From: an uncultured Microbulbifer sp.
GTDB lineage: Bacteria > Pseudomonadota > Gammaproteobacteria > Pseudomonadales > Cellvibrionaceae
Direction of reading: 5' to 3'
Length of the DNA: 36,929 nt
Assembly (NCBI RefSeq): GCF_913055755.1
Contig: NZ_CAJXKH010000027.1
Coordinates: 1-36,929, forward strand
Positions 24,182 through 32,171 of the stretch are shown here, one piece after another. The notes beneath the pieces are model-generated. The model did no database searches, was not told where the DNA came from, and saw nothing but the letters and a program-made list of their open reading frames with translations. A program made the position numbers and the translations under genes. Every line of letters begins with the position of its first letter. Position 1 is the first letter of the stretch.

Positions 24182-27077
24182 CAGTCGCTTCCCGCTCATC
24201 CCGTTCCGGCGTAAAAACCTGATCGCACTCGCGCTTTCCTGCAGTGCCGCCATTGCCGGTGGTTGCGCCAGCACCTTCGATCCCGGCACCACCCTCGCCG
24301 ACCTGCCGAGTGCCGCGCTGCCGCCGGAACCGGATATCCAGTTGCCGGCCATCGACCTGCCGGCACTGATCGGCAGCTACGAAAATGCGCTGGCGGCCAA
24401 CCGCGATCCCGAAACCCGCCGGCAGATACAACTGCGCCTGGCGGACCTGGAAATGGAGCGCCTGGAACAGCAGCAGGCGGACCACCCGGAAGTGGCGGTA
24501 GCCTATGGCGAAGCGGTGCGACGCTACGAAGCCCTGCTGCAAAGCGCACCGGGCGACGACTACCTGTTCTACCGCCTGGCCCGCGCCCGCGCCCTCGACG
24601 GTAATACTTCCGGCTCCCTCGCTGCGCTGGAAAACATAGTCGACAGCGCACCGGACTCACCGTTTATCGCGGAAGCGCTGTTCCGGCGCGGCGAAGTGTC
24701 CTTCAGCCAGAAAAAATACCGGGCGGCGGAGCGGGACTTTGCCGCGGTCCTCGCCCAGGGCGACACCCCCTTCGCCCGCAACGCGCGCTATATGCTCGGC
24801 TGGAGCCAGTTCAAGGACGCCCGCTACAAAAGCGCCAGCGAATCCTTCCTGATCCTGCTGGATGACCTGCTGGCGGAAAGCGAAGCGCAACCGCGCCTGC
24901 TGGGTCAACTGCAGAAAGGCGAGCGGCGACTCGCCAACGACACCCTGCGCGTGCTGGCACTGGGATTCAACTATCTCGGCGGTGCCGAGGTAATCGAATC
25001 CTTCAGCCCGCAAACAGGCCCGCGCTCCTATCACCACCTGCTGTACCACGCACTGGGTGACTGGTACGCGGAGAGCGAGCGCTATCGCGACGGTGCAGAG
25101 ACCTTCCTGACCTATGTCGCGCGCTACCCGCAGAGCGTCGAGGCGCCGCACATGCACGTGCGCGCGGTGGAAATCCTGCAGCAGGGCAATTTCCCCAGCG
25201 AGGTGATACCGGCCAAGCGCGAATTCGTCACCCGCTACGGCGTGCACAGCCAGTACTGGCAGAACGCAGACGGCAAGCAGCGGGGCCTGCTTAAGATCCA
25301 GTTGAAGCCCTGGCTGGAAGAGCTGGCGCGCTTTGACCACGCCCGCGCCCAGGCCCTGGCAATAGAGGCGGAAAACCCGCAGAGCAAGGCCCGGGCTGCG
25401 GCACAGGCACAGCGCGAATCCCGCGCGGCATTCCTCGCCGCCGCCGAGCTTTACAGCGAATTTACCCTGACATTCCCCGAGGATGGGAAGAATCCCGAAC
25501 TCACCTTCCTGATGGCGGAGTGCCTGAACGAGGCAGGGCAATACGCCCGCGCCTTTGATGCCTACAGTAAGGCGGCCTGGGGCTACCCCGCGGATGCCCG
25601 GGGCAATCTCCACCAGGTTTCTGAGGCCGGCTACGCCGCCATCCTGATGGCCGCAGCGATGCAGCAGCGGGAGAAAAACCCGGAACTGGCCACCCTGTGG
25701 CTCGATCGCAAGATCGAAACCAGCCTCAAGTTTGCCGAGTCCTGGCCCCGGGACCCGCGCGCCCTCGCGGTGCAGCTGGATGCGGCCAACAACCTGTTCG
25801 AGCAGTATCGCCACGCGGAGACCATTGCCGCGGCGGAGAAGGCCGCGGCCTGGCAACCACCACCGGATGCCAAGCAGCAGCGCACCATCCTGTTGCTGCT
25901 GGGGCACAGCCATTTTGAAACGGATAATTTCGCCGCGGCGGAACGGGCGTACGGGCAACTGCTGGGCGGCATGGCGAGCAATGATCCGGAATACCTGGAA
26001 ATTCGCGACCGCCTGCAGTCCTCCATCTACAAGCAGGCGGAGGCCATCCTGCAGCAGGTGGAAGTGACGCCGGACAGCCTCGACTATGTGGCGCCAACGG
26101 AGGAGGCCATCGCGCTGTTACTGCGGGTGCGCGCCAGCGGCCGCTCGGAAATTGCCGCGACCGCGCAATACGACGCGATCAACCAGTTGCTGCGTCTGCA
26201 GCGCTGGCAACACGCCCACACCGAACTGCTGGATTTCCGCAAGTTCTACCCGCAGCATCCACTGACGCCGTCGCTGGCGGCCAAGGCGGTGCTGATTTAC
26301 CAGGCCATGGACCTGCCGGCCGAGGCCGCATCGGAATTGCTGGTACTGGCGAAGACGGACGGGGATCCGGAGGTGCGGCGCAATTCCCTGTTCCTGGCCG
26401 CGGAACAGTTCCGCGAAGCGGGCAAACGCGACCGAGCCATCGACACCTACCGGGAATACGCGCGACAGTGGCAGCAACCGGCACTTGAGAACCTGGAGGC
26501 CCGGCATCAGTTGGTGACGCTTTATGGCGAAGCCGGCAATAGCGGCGAGCGCAACCGCTGGCTGCGGGACCTGGCCAGCAACAAGGTCTCCGAGCCCCGC
26601 GGCCGCTATCTGGCGGCGTTTGCCCAGAGCGAGCTGGCGGACCAGAGTTATGCGCGTTTCGCCGGACTCTCCCTGACCCTGCCGTTGAAGCAGAGCCTGA
26701 AAAACAAGAAGCAGGCAATGGAAACCACGGTGGCGGACTATCGCAAGGTACTGGACCTGGGCATTGCCGAATTCACCACGGTTGCCAACTTCCGCCTCGC
26801 AGAGGTCTATCGCCAGTTGAGCCGCGATCTGATGGATTCCCAGCGCCCGCCGGGTCTGAGTCCGCTGGAGCTTGAGCAGTACGATATCCTGCTGGAGGAA
26901 CAGGCCTATCCGTTTGAGGAAAAGGCCATCGAACTGCACGAGGCCAATGTCCAGCGCACCGCCAGCGGCATTTACGACGAGTGGGTGAAGAACAGCTTTT
27001 CCTCGCTGGAAAAACTGTTGCCGGCCCGCTACCGCAAACCGGAATCGACTGTAGAGTGGAGCGATGAGGCTTACTGA
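24174..27077 (+). CDS. Large TPR lipoprotein
   Basis: A 967-residue lipoprotein (lipobox AAIAGGC, Cys31) composed almost wholly of TPR-type helical repeats. Clear units include LFYRLARARALDGNTSGSLA, AEALFRRGEVSFSQKKYRAA, YMLGWSQFKDARYKSASESF, LGHSHFETDNFAAAERAYGQ and FLAAEQFREAGKRDRAIDTY. TPR stretches of this size act as protein-binding scaffolds. Placed between another TPR protein and ExbB/ExbD genes, it probably ties the outer membrane to the inner-membrane motor; it resembles GltE/AglT- or BamD-like TPR lipoproteins only in general design. The gene overlaps both neighbours (8 bases before, 14 bases after), so translation is coupled. Confidence 0.85.
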   Translation: MSDSRFPLIPFRRKNLIALALSCSAAIAGGCASTFDPGTTLADLPSAALPPEPDIQLPAIDLPALIGSYENALAANRDPETRRQIQLRLADLEMERLEQQQADHPEVAVAYGEAVRRYEALLQSAPGDDYLFYRLARARALDGNTSGSLAALENIVDSAPDSPFIAEALFRRGEVSFSQKKYRAAERDFAAVLAQGDTPFARNARYMLGWSQFKDARYKSASESFLILLDDLLAESEAQPRLLGQLQKGERRLANDTLRVLALGFNYLGGAEVIESFSPQTGPRSYHHLLYHALGDWYAESERYRDGAETFLTYVARYPQSVEAPHMHVRAVEILQQGNFPSEVIPAKREFVTRYGVHSQYWQNADGKQRGLLKIQLKPWLEELARFDHARAQALAIEAENPQSKARAAAQAQRESRAAFLAAAELYSEFTLTFPEDGKNPELTFLMAECLNEAGQYARAFDAYSKAAWGYPADARGNLHQVSEAGYAAILMAAAMQQREKNPELATLWLDRKIETSLKFAESWPRDPRALAVQLDAANNLFEQYRHAETIAAAEKAAAWQPPPDAKQQRTILLLLGHSHFETDNFAAAERAYGQLLGGMASNDPEYLEIRDRLQSSIYKQAEAILQQVEVTPDSLDYVAPTEEAIALLLRVRASGRSEIAATAQYDAINQLLRLQRWQHAHTELLDFRKFYPQHPLTPSLAAKAVLIYQAMDLPAEAASELLVLAKTDGDPEVRRNSLFLAAEQFREAGKRDRAIDTYREYARQWQQPALENLEARHQLVTLYGEAGNSGERNRWLRDLASNKVSEPRGRYLAAFAQSELADQSYARFAGLSLTLPLKQSLKNKKQAMETTVADYRKVLDLGIAEFTTVANFRLAEVYRQLSRDLMDSQRPPGLSPLELEQYDILLEEQAYPFEEKAIELHEANVQRTASGIYDEWVKNSFSSLEKLLPARYRKPESTVEWSDEAY

Positions 27078-27708
27078 TATCCGATCATTGAAATCCGGCG
27101 CGACGGTCGTTGCCCTGGTATCACTACTGTTCGCGGGCTGCGCGGGCAATCCGCCGGCACCCGAGACTACCGGTAACCTGGATGAAAACGGCCAGCATAT
27201 TCCCGTGCCGAATCCATATCTGGTGCAGCCCGGCAGTGTGCCGGCGGCGGCACAGAAGGCGCTGGCGAATGCTCGAAACCTGTTCCAGCAACAGCAGTTT
27301 GCGGCCGCGGAAGCAGAGCTATTGCAGGTTGTCGAGCAGTGGCCGCAGCTTTCCGGTGCCTGGCTGAACCTGGCCAAGGTACAGCTGAAACTGGAGAAAG
27401 CGGAACAGGCGGAGTCCAGCCTGCAGCAGGCAGTGGCGGCCAACGAGGACAATGTTTTTGCCTGGAATACCCTGGGGGTTCTGCTGCGGGACCAGGGGCG
27501 TTTCGAGGAAGCGCAGGGGGCTTACGAAAACGCACTGCAACGCTGGCCGGATTTTGTCGCGGCCCATCGCAACCTGGGAATTCTGTTCGATCTCTACCTG
27601 CACGAGCCGGAACAGGCGTTGCAACACTACCGCGCGGCACAGGCTTTGCAGACTGAAGAGGACCGGGTACTGGCGGGCTGGATCGTGGACCTGGAACGGA
27701 GGATGTAG
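27064..27708 (+). CDS. Small TPR lipoprotein
   Basis: The product has 214 residues: lipobox SLLFAGC (Cys26), a Pro-rich linker, then four or so TPR units (about 70-200: AQKALANARNLFQQQQFAAA, GAWLNLAKVQLKLEKAEQAE, FAWNTLGVLLRDQGRFEEAQ, FVAAHRNLGILFDLYLHEPE). The 14-base overlap with the previous gene and the closely spaced GGAG suggest coupled translation. It probably forms part of the same envelope complex, by analogy to small TPR lipoproteins of pilus (PilF-type) and Tol-like systems, which help outer-membrane assembly or bridge complexes. That specific role is inference. Confidence 0.85.
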   Translation: MRLTDIRSLKSGATVVALVSLLFAGCAGNPPAPETTGNLDENGQHIPVPNPYLVQPGSVPAAAQKALANARNLFQQQQFAAAEAELLQVVEQWPQLSGAWLNLAKVQLKLEKAEQAESSLQQAVAANEDNVFAWNTLGVLLRDQGRFEEAQGAYENALQRWPDFVAAHRNLGILFDLYLHEPEQALQHYRAAQALQTEEDRVLAGWIVDLERRM

Positions 27709-27711
27709 GTA

Positions 27712-27984
27712 ATGAAAAAGCTACTGATGCTTTTAGTGGTTTCCGTCGCCACCAATGCTGTCTTTGCACAGGAGGACGATGGCGAGGTCATCAATCTGGA
27801 GTCCACCATTATCGGCAGCCAGGAGCAGCCCAAGGTTCTGTATATCATTCCGTGGAAACAGGCCAACAGCCTGGAGCGAATTGAAAGTACCTTGCCCAAC
27901 GCAATCAGTCATACGTTCGAACACCAGGAATATTCCGAGCTGCAGCGGGAGATAAAGCTGCTGCAACCGGAAAAAGATAATTAA
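27712..27984 (+). CDS. Small exported protein, unknown function
   Basis: A 90-residue protein with a signal peptide (MKKLLMLLVVSVATNAVFA) and a short mature part containing NLESTIIGSQEQPKVLYIIP and WKQANSLERIE. I do not recognise a family. The phrase GSQEQPKVLYIIPWK suggests a short strand and helix unit that may bind a partner. It starts three bases after the TPR lipoprotein gene stop and ends just before the palindromic element at 28056, so it is the last gene before the repeat breaks the operon. Its conserved place would suggest a role in the same complex. Confidence 0.75.
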   Translation: MKKLLMLLVVSVATNAVFAQEDDGEVINLESTIIGSQEQPKVLYIIPWKQANSLERIESTLPNAISHTFEHQEYSELQREIKLLQPEKDN

Positions 27985-28055
27985 TTAGCGCCACCAATCC
28001 AGCTTCGAGAGCTCACGGGGAGAGGCCTCGAAGCAGGCCCGGTGGCGGCGCCGCT

Positions 28056-28151
28056 GCCGGGTGAACATTTGCGAGACACGCCGTAAACCCATCCCTGGGG
28101 GCTCTTCCGCGAGGTCCCTCTCGCGGAAGGTCTCGCAAATGTTCACCCGGC
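28056..28151 (+). repeat. Palindromic element, module C
   Basis: Perfect 22-bp outer arms (28056-28077 and 28130-28151) enclose the 26-nt core (28078-28103; one base different from module A) and an inner hairpin (28104-28113 and 28120-28129, loop GTCCCT). The inner hairpin is identical to module A's, while the outer arms differ. Upstream is the GGCGGC-CCGCTGCC head also seen before module B; downstream is the CATCAG...CCTTC tail ending in CTTCGTAAG (28180-28188). It lies between the TPR genes and exbB and may act as an intra-operon hairpin. Confidence 0.93.
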
Positions 28152-28246
28152 ATCAGCGCCTTCACTTTGAAATTTAGCGCTTCGTAAGAAGCTGATATCA
28201 ACAAGTTATTACAAGTAATAAATCTTTACGTCCCGGAGATTTGACC

Positions 28247-28933
28247 ATGGAGTTTTTCAATACACTGCTGCGTTTCTTCCAGAATGGCGGCCCGTTTATG
28301 TATCCCATTGCACTGGTACTGGTTATCGGCATCGTGCTGGTGATCGAGCGCTGGGTGTTCCTGTCCCGCGCCAAGATGGCCAACCGCCGCGCCTACGGGC
28401 AGATTCTGCCGATGATGCAGCAGCGCAACTTTACCGCCGCCCTCAAGTTCTCCCAGGGTGAACAGGCGCCCATGGGCAAGCTTGTGGCTGCCGGTATTGC
28501 CACCGCACAGCACGCGCGCAAGGACGAGAACATTGCCATGGCCATCGAAGAGAGCATTCTCGAAGCCGTGCCGCGACTGGAAAAGCGCACCAACTATCTC
28601 GCGACACTGGCCAATATCGCCACCCTGCTGGGCCTGCTCGGTACCATTATCGGCCTGATTGCCGCGTTTACCGCGGTGGCGAATGCGGATCCGTCGGAAA
28701 AAGCCTCGATGCTGTCTTCCAGTATTTCCGTGGCGATGAACACCACCGCCTTCGGCCTGATCTCTGCGATCCCGCTGCTGCTGGCTTACTCCATGCTGCA
28801 GAACAAGACCAACGAGATTATCGACAGCCTGGAAATGGCCGGGGTGAAGTTTCTCAACCTGCTCACCTTGACCCGCGGCCAGAAGGCCGAGGCCACTGCG
28901 CGCCCGGCGGCTAAAGCGGGCGCGACGGCCTGA
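28247..28933 (+). CDS. MotA/TolQ/ExbB proton-channel protein
   Basis: A 228-residue inner-membrane protein with three membrane segments (about 15-35, 118-142, 160-185). The conserved blocks are GLLGTIIGLIAAFTAVA and AMNTTAFGLISAIPLLLAYS, where the Thr residues line the proton path in ExbB/TolQ. It forms the stator pentamer around ExbD helices and harvests the proton motive force. The ATG at 28247 has GGAG eight bases upstream; a TTG two codons earlier is less likely. It follows the palindromic element and is the first of four motor genes (ExbB, ExbD, ExbD, AgmX/TonB-like). Confidence 0.93.
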   Translation: MEFFNTLLRFFQNGGPFMYPIALVLVIGIVLVIERWVFLSRAKMANRRAYGQILPMMQQRNFTAALKFSQGEQAPMGKLVAAGIATAQHARKDENIAMAIEESILEAVPRLEKRTNYLATLANIATLLGLLGTIIGLIAAFTAVANADPSEKASMLSSSISVAMNTTAFGLISAIPLLLAYSMLQNKTNEIIDSLEMAGVKFLNLLTLTRGQKAEATARPAAKAGATA

Positions 28934-28987
28934 TCGCTAGCGGACAGAAACTGGAAATCGAAGATTAATCCGAATTAAGAGAGAGCC

Positions 28988-29506
28988 ATGGCTATCCGAC
29001 GCAGGCTGGAAACAGACCCGGACCTCGACATCACCTCGTTTATGAGCCTGATGACGGTGCTGGTACCGGTATTGCTGCTGAATATGGTGTTTTCCCATAT
29101 TTCCGTGCTCAACCTGAACCTGCCCGGGCTCAGTGATCCGTACACCCAGCAGCAGTCCGAGAACAAGCAGCTTGAAATGGTGCTGCGCGCCGACTACATC
29201 GACATCAATTATCCGGCGGGAGTGCGTGTCAAGCGTGTTTCCAATCGGGACGGCAAGCCGGATTTCAAACTGGTGTCCGATGTATTGCAGGAAATAAAGC
29301 GCACCCTGCGGGACAAGGATATCGACAAGAAAGACCTGGTAATTCTCTCCGAGCCCGGTACGCCCTATCGCACACTGGTCACCGCCATGGATACCGCGCG
29401 CTCGTTTCGTGCGGTGGTGGCGGCATCGGTGGTGGATGCGGAACTGTTTCCGCAGATTTCCCTCGGCGATGCGCCCGCCCAGGCAGAACAGGTAGCAGGC
29501 AACTGA
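28988..29506 (+). CDS. ExbD/TolR-like protein lacking the channel aspartate
   Basis: A 172-residue single-span protein: basic cytoplasmic start (MAIRRRLE), membrane helix (about 18-36, SFMSLMTVLVPVLLLNMVF) and periplasmic domain. Aligned without gaps to the next gene's product, SFMSLMTVLVPVLLLN pairs with SLMDIFTILVFFLLVN. Ser20 thus replaces the aspartate that carries protons in ExbD, TolR and MotB. It may therefore be a structural partner in a mixed dimer with the second ExbD. The periplasmic part (about 60-150; DYIDINYPAGVRVKRV, RTLVTAMDTARSFR) is ExbD-like. Its stop is one base before the next start. Confidence 0.85.
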   Translation: MAIRRRLETDPDLDITSFMSLMTVLVPVLLLNMVFSHISVLNLNLPGLSDPYTQQQSENKQLEMVLRADYIDINYPAGVRVKRVSNRDGKPDFKLVSDVLQEIKRTLRDKDIDKKDLVILSEPGTPYRTLVTAMDTARSFRAVVAASVVDAELFPQISLGDAPAQAEQVAGN

Positions 29507-29507
29507 T

Positions 29508-30029
29508 ATGAAAGCGACGATCGGCGGCAAGCTGAAAGGACGCAAGCAGCGCAGACACAAGCAGACCAAGCTGAATCTGGTTTCGCTGATGGATATTTTC
29601 ACCATCCTGGTTTTCTTCCTGCTGGTGAACTCTTCCGATGTGGAAGTGCTGCAGTCTGACAAGACCATCAAACTTCCGGAGTCCACTTCCACCCAAAAGC
29701 CGGAAACCACTACCGTGGTACGGGTCAACGGGGATCAACTGCTGGTGGGCAACCGGATGATCGCGCGGGTGGGTGATATCTCCGCGGATGAGGAACAGAT
29801 CAAGGCTCTGCGGGACGAGCTCGAATACCTCGCCAGCCGCGCGGAGCCGCTGACGGAGGTGCAGAAAAGCAGCGGCCGGCCAATCACGATTCTCGGTGAC
29901 GAGGAAGTCCCCTACGCACTGCTGAAGCAGATCATGAATACCTGTGCCGCGGCGGATTACCGGGATATCGATCTCGCAGTCAGCCAGACCGCGCCGCAGG
30001 ATCCTGCAGCGCCGGCTGCCGGTCACTGA
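29508..30029 (+). CDS. ExbD/TolR proton-channel protein
   Basis: A 173-residue single-span protein with a strongly basic cytoplasmic N-terminus (GGKLKGRKQRRHKQTK), a membrane helix (LVSLMDIFTILVFFLLVN, about 24-41) carrying the functional Asp29, and a periplasmic domain ending with an Ala/Pro-rich tail. The helix follows the ExbD pattern LxDxxxxLLxFF. It is the proton-carrying partner of the Asp-less ExbD encoded immediately upstream; both probably sit in the ExbB pentamer as a heterodimer (inference). Close spacing on both sides (1 and 14 bases) indicates co-translation. Confidence 0.92.
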   Translation: MKATIGGKLKGRKQRRHKQTKLNLVSLMDIFTILVFFLLVNSSDVEVLQSDKTIKLPESTSTQKPETTTVVRVNGDQLLVGNRMIARVGDISADEEQIKALRDELEYLASRAEPLTEVQKSSGRPITILGDEEVPYALLKQIMNTCAAADYRDIDLAVSQTAPQDPAAPAAGH

Positions 30030-30043
30030 GTGGGAGGGTGGCC

Positions 30044-31057
30044 ATGAATCGAGTAACCAACGTGGGTGGCGGGGTGATGATGCCCTGGCACTACTACAAC
30101 TCCTCGCTACCCTGGGCTTCTACCGAAGAAGAGGACCAGCGCTTCGCCAGGTTTCTCAAGGTGGGTTTTGCCGCCTTTGCGGTGGTGGGTGCGCTGTTTA
30201 CCTTTATTCCGGCAGCGGAACTGACCCGCGAGCAGGCGGAGCAATTGCCGCCGCAGCTGGCGCGGGTGATCCTGGAGAAAAAAGAGCTGCCCAAACCGGT
30301 GGAAAAACCCAAGCCGGCGGAAAAGAAAAAGCCGCAGGAGGTCAAAAAGGAAAAGCCCAGGCCGGTGGAAAAACCCAAGCCGGTGGAGAAGCCGGAGCCC
30401 ATCAAAACCGTCAAGCCTCGGCCCCTGAGCGAGAAGGCACCCCAGGCGGAGGTGGCCAAGGCGCGGGAAAAGGCGGCCAATTCCGGTCTGATGCAGTTGC
30501 AGGATGACCTGATGGACATGCGCGACAGCCTCGATGTGTCGGAAGTGGCAAGCGCGAACCTGGCCAGCGGCGTCGACAGCGCGCAGAAGGTCGACCGCTC
30601 GATGATCAGCGACAGGTCGAAGGTGGCCAGCGGTGGCATCAATACCGGCAAGTTGAGCCGCGACACCGGGGGTTCTGCACTTTCCGGTCGTGAGACCACC
30701 CGGGTGGAAGTTGCGGAAGCGACCGCGGCAGCCAAGTCCAGCGGCAAGCAGGCCCGCCGCGAGCGGGGCTCCCGTGGTGAAGAATCCATCCGCCAGATCA
30801 TGGAGGCCAACAAGGGCGCAATCTTTGCGATCTACAACCGCGCACTGCGCCGGGACCCGACCCTGGCGGGCAAGGTGACCGTAAAGCTGGTTATCGAGCC
30901 CAACGGCGCCATTTCCGCGGTGACCCTGGTCAGCAGTGAACTTGAGGATTCGGATCTCGAGCGCAAACTGCTGGCGCGCATCCGCCTGATCAATTTCGGT
31001 GCCGCCAACGTGGAGAAGTCCACCCTCAACTACTCCATCGACTTCCTGCCTTCCTGA
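30044..31057 (+). CDS. AgmX/TonB-like energy-transducing protein
   Basis: A 337-residue protein. It has a cytoplasmic N-terminus (PWHYYNSSLPWASTEEED), one membrane helix (about 38-56), and a Pro/Glu/Lys-rich spacer (about 80-130; PKPVEKPKPAEKKKPQ) typical of TonB that can span the periplasm. A Ser/Ala-rich region follows, then a C-terminal domain (about 245-337; IRQIMEANKGAIFAIYNRAL, LAGKVTVKLVIEPNGAISAV) of the AgmX/PglI or TonB C-terminal kind. AgmX-type domains usually have a Cys pair, which is absent here. It should transmit motor force from ExbBD to the outer-membrane TPR lipoproteins. I choose ATG 30044 (GGGAGGG upstream) over the in-frame GTG two codons earlier. It is the last gene of the operon. 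Confidence 0.88.
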   Translation: MNRVTNVGGGVMMPWHYYNSSLPWASTEEEDQRFARFLKVGFAAFAVVGALFTFIPAAELTREQAEQLPPQLARVILEKKELPKPVEKPKPAEKKKPQEVKKEKPRPVEKPKPVEKPEPIKTVKPRPLSEKAPQAEVAKAREKAANSGLMQLQDDLMDMRDSLDVSEVASANLASGVDSAQKVDRSMISDRSKVASGGINTGKLSRDTGGSALSGRETTRVEVAEATAAAKSSGKQARRERGSRGEESIRQIMEANKGAIFAIYNRALRRDPTLAGKVTVKLVIEPNGAISAVTLVSSELEDSDLERKLLARIRLINFGAANVEKSTLNYSIDFLPS

Positions 31058-31066
31058 GCCCGCGCC

Positions 31067-31103
31067 GGGTACCGGCCTTTGCCGGTGCCCACCCGAGCGG
31101 GTG
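31067..31103 (+). terminator. Double hairpin after the AgmX-like gene
   Basis: GGGTACCGGC (31067-31076) pairs with GCCGGTGCCC (31081-31090), with one G-T pair and a 4-base loop. It is followed immediately by CACCC/GGGTG (31090-31103). A T-run (CTTTTTATT) appears only about 20 bases later, so this may be a Rho-dependent or composite terminator of the operon. Confidence 0.55.
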
Positions 31104-31154
31104 TGCGCGCCCTCATCCTGTCTTTTTATTCAATTGTGACATTTTTTGATCTAA

Positions 31155-31187
31155 ATTGGCGGAATCACAAATATTTGTTGCGCCAAT
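31155..31187. promoter_or_regulatory. Inverted repeat, possible operator
   Basis: ATTGGCG at 31155-31161 and CGCCAAT at 31181-31187 are perfect 7-bp inverted repeats with 19 bases between, which places the half-sites about 2.5 helical turns apart. It lies upstream of the CRP-like site and the first PAS-LuxR gene. It could be a site for that LuxR-type protein or another regulator; no direct evidence. Confidence 0.35.
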
Positions 31188-31218
31188 CACGCTCTATTTG
31201 GTAAAAAAGTCCCAATAA

Positions 31219-31240
31219 AAACGTGACGCGCATCACATTA
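31219..31240. promoter_or_regulatory. CRP/Vfr-like binding site
   Basis: CGTGA-CGCGCA-TCACA flanked by AAA and TTA matches the CRP consensus TGTGA-N6-TCACA at nine of ten core positions. It lies 51 bases before the start of the first PAS-LuxR gene. A weak -10 (GATAAC, 31263-31268) would place the site near -45, close to the class II activation position. This suggests cAMP-CRP control of the regulator pair. Confidence 0.6.
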
Positions 31241-31291
31241 TTGATTTCCACAGGTGCGCGCTGATAACTGTTATTTGGGGGATCCGCGGCA

Positions 31292-32089
31292 ATGCCGGGG
31301 AAAGTACACGAGCGCAAGCCCAAGACCGAGTTACTGAAACAGGTCTGGGAGGAACGCAGCGAGCTGTTTGCCGAGGAGCAGACGGAACTCAGCCAGTATC
31401 GACTCGATCAACTGGTGGCTTCCGTATTCTGCAACGGACCCTATTACTACTACGTGTTCGACCTCGCGGATCTCAATCTGCTGTATATCAGTGACCTGGT
31501 GGAACCCATCCACGGGTTCAGCGCACAGGACGCGACCTTCCAGCAGATTCTCGACCAGATACACCCCGATGATATGCCGTTCGTCGCCGCCGCCGAGGAA
31601 ACTGCGGTGGAGATGTTTCGCGATGTGATCGGCATCGACAAAATCAAAAAGTACAAGATGTCCTACTGCTTCCGTTTCCGCATGGCGGATGGCAGCTACC
31701 GGCTCTTCAACCATCAGGCCGTGGTGCTCACCACCGATGCACAGGGCAGGATCGGCAAGGCCCTCAATATCCACACGGATATTTCCCACCTCACCTCGGA
31801 AAACAATCGCTGTATTTCCATGATCGGTATGGAAGGGGAACCTTCCTATTTCAACCTGGAAGTAAACATGCCGGACGCCGGCGCCGCACCGACGCAAAAG
31901 CTGTTTACACAGCGGGAAATCAGCATCATCCGCCTGGTGGCCGCGGGCCTGACCAGTGCACAGATCGCCAACGAGCTGGCATTGTCGGAATACACCATCA
32001 AAAACCACCGCAAGCGCATCCTGAAAAAGGCGGGCTGCCAGAATATGAACCAGTTACTGGGCAGCAATCTGGTAGAGGAGCTGATATAG
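31292..32089 (+). CDS. PAS-domain LuxR-family regulator 1
   Basis: A 265-residue cytoplasmic transcription factor. A PAS-like sensor region spans about residues 40-170 (FCNGPYYYYVFDLADLNLLY, then ILDQIHPDDMPFVAAAEE, YCFRFRMADGSYRLFNHQAV, NIHTDISHLT). A C-terminal LuxR/GerE helix-turn-helix covers about 205-262 (FTQREISIIRLVAAGLTSAQ, IANELALSEYTIKNHRKRIL). HPDD and the RLFNHQ strand are typical PAS elements; the ligand is unknown. There is no phosphorylation receiver domain. It has a close paralogue directly downstream. GGGGGA nine bases before the ATG is a good ribosome binding site. A CRP-like site precedes it. Confidence 0.88.
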   Translation: MPGKVHERKPKTELLKQVWEERSELFAEEQTELSQYRLDQLVASVFCNGPYYYYVFDLADLNLLYISDLVEPIHGFSAQDATFQQILDQIHPDDMPFVAAAEETAVEMFRDVIGIDKIKKYKMSYCFRFRMADGSYRLFNHQAVVLTTDAQGRIGKALNIHTDISHLTSENNRCISMIGMEGEPSYFNLEVNMPDAGAAPTQKLFTQREISIIRLVAAGLTSAQIANELALSEYTIKNHRKRILKKAGCQNMNQLLGSNLVEELI

Positions 32090-32108
32090 CTTTACCCAAA
32101 GGCTCCCG

Positions 32109-32130
32109 CGACCTGTAATTGCTCAGGTCG
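32109..32130. other. Hairpin between the paralogous regulators
   Basis: CGACCTG (32109-32115) and CAGGTCG (32124-32130) form a perfect 7-bp stem with an 8-base loop in the 82-base gap between the two regulators. No T-run follows. It could be an attenuator-like hairpin or a palindromic operator. Confidence 0.35.
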
Positions 32131-32171
32131 GGCCGCACGAAAATACCGTCAGTTGGAAACCCGAGTAAACG

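Noticed and set aside
16124..28151. CRISPR array or insertion sequence as explanation for the repeats
   Set aside because: There is no regular spacing or spacer set, and no transposase frame or direct target repeats next to either copy; the modules are non-coding palindromes of about 95 bases.
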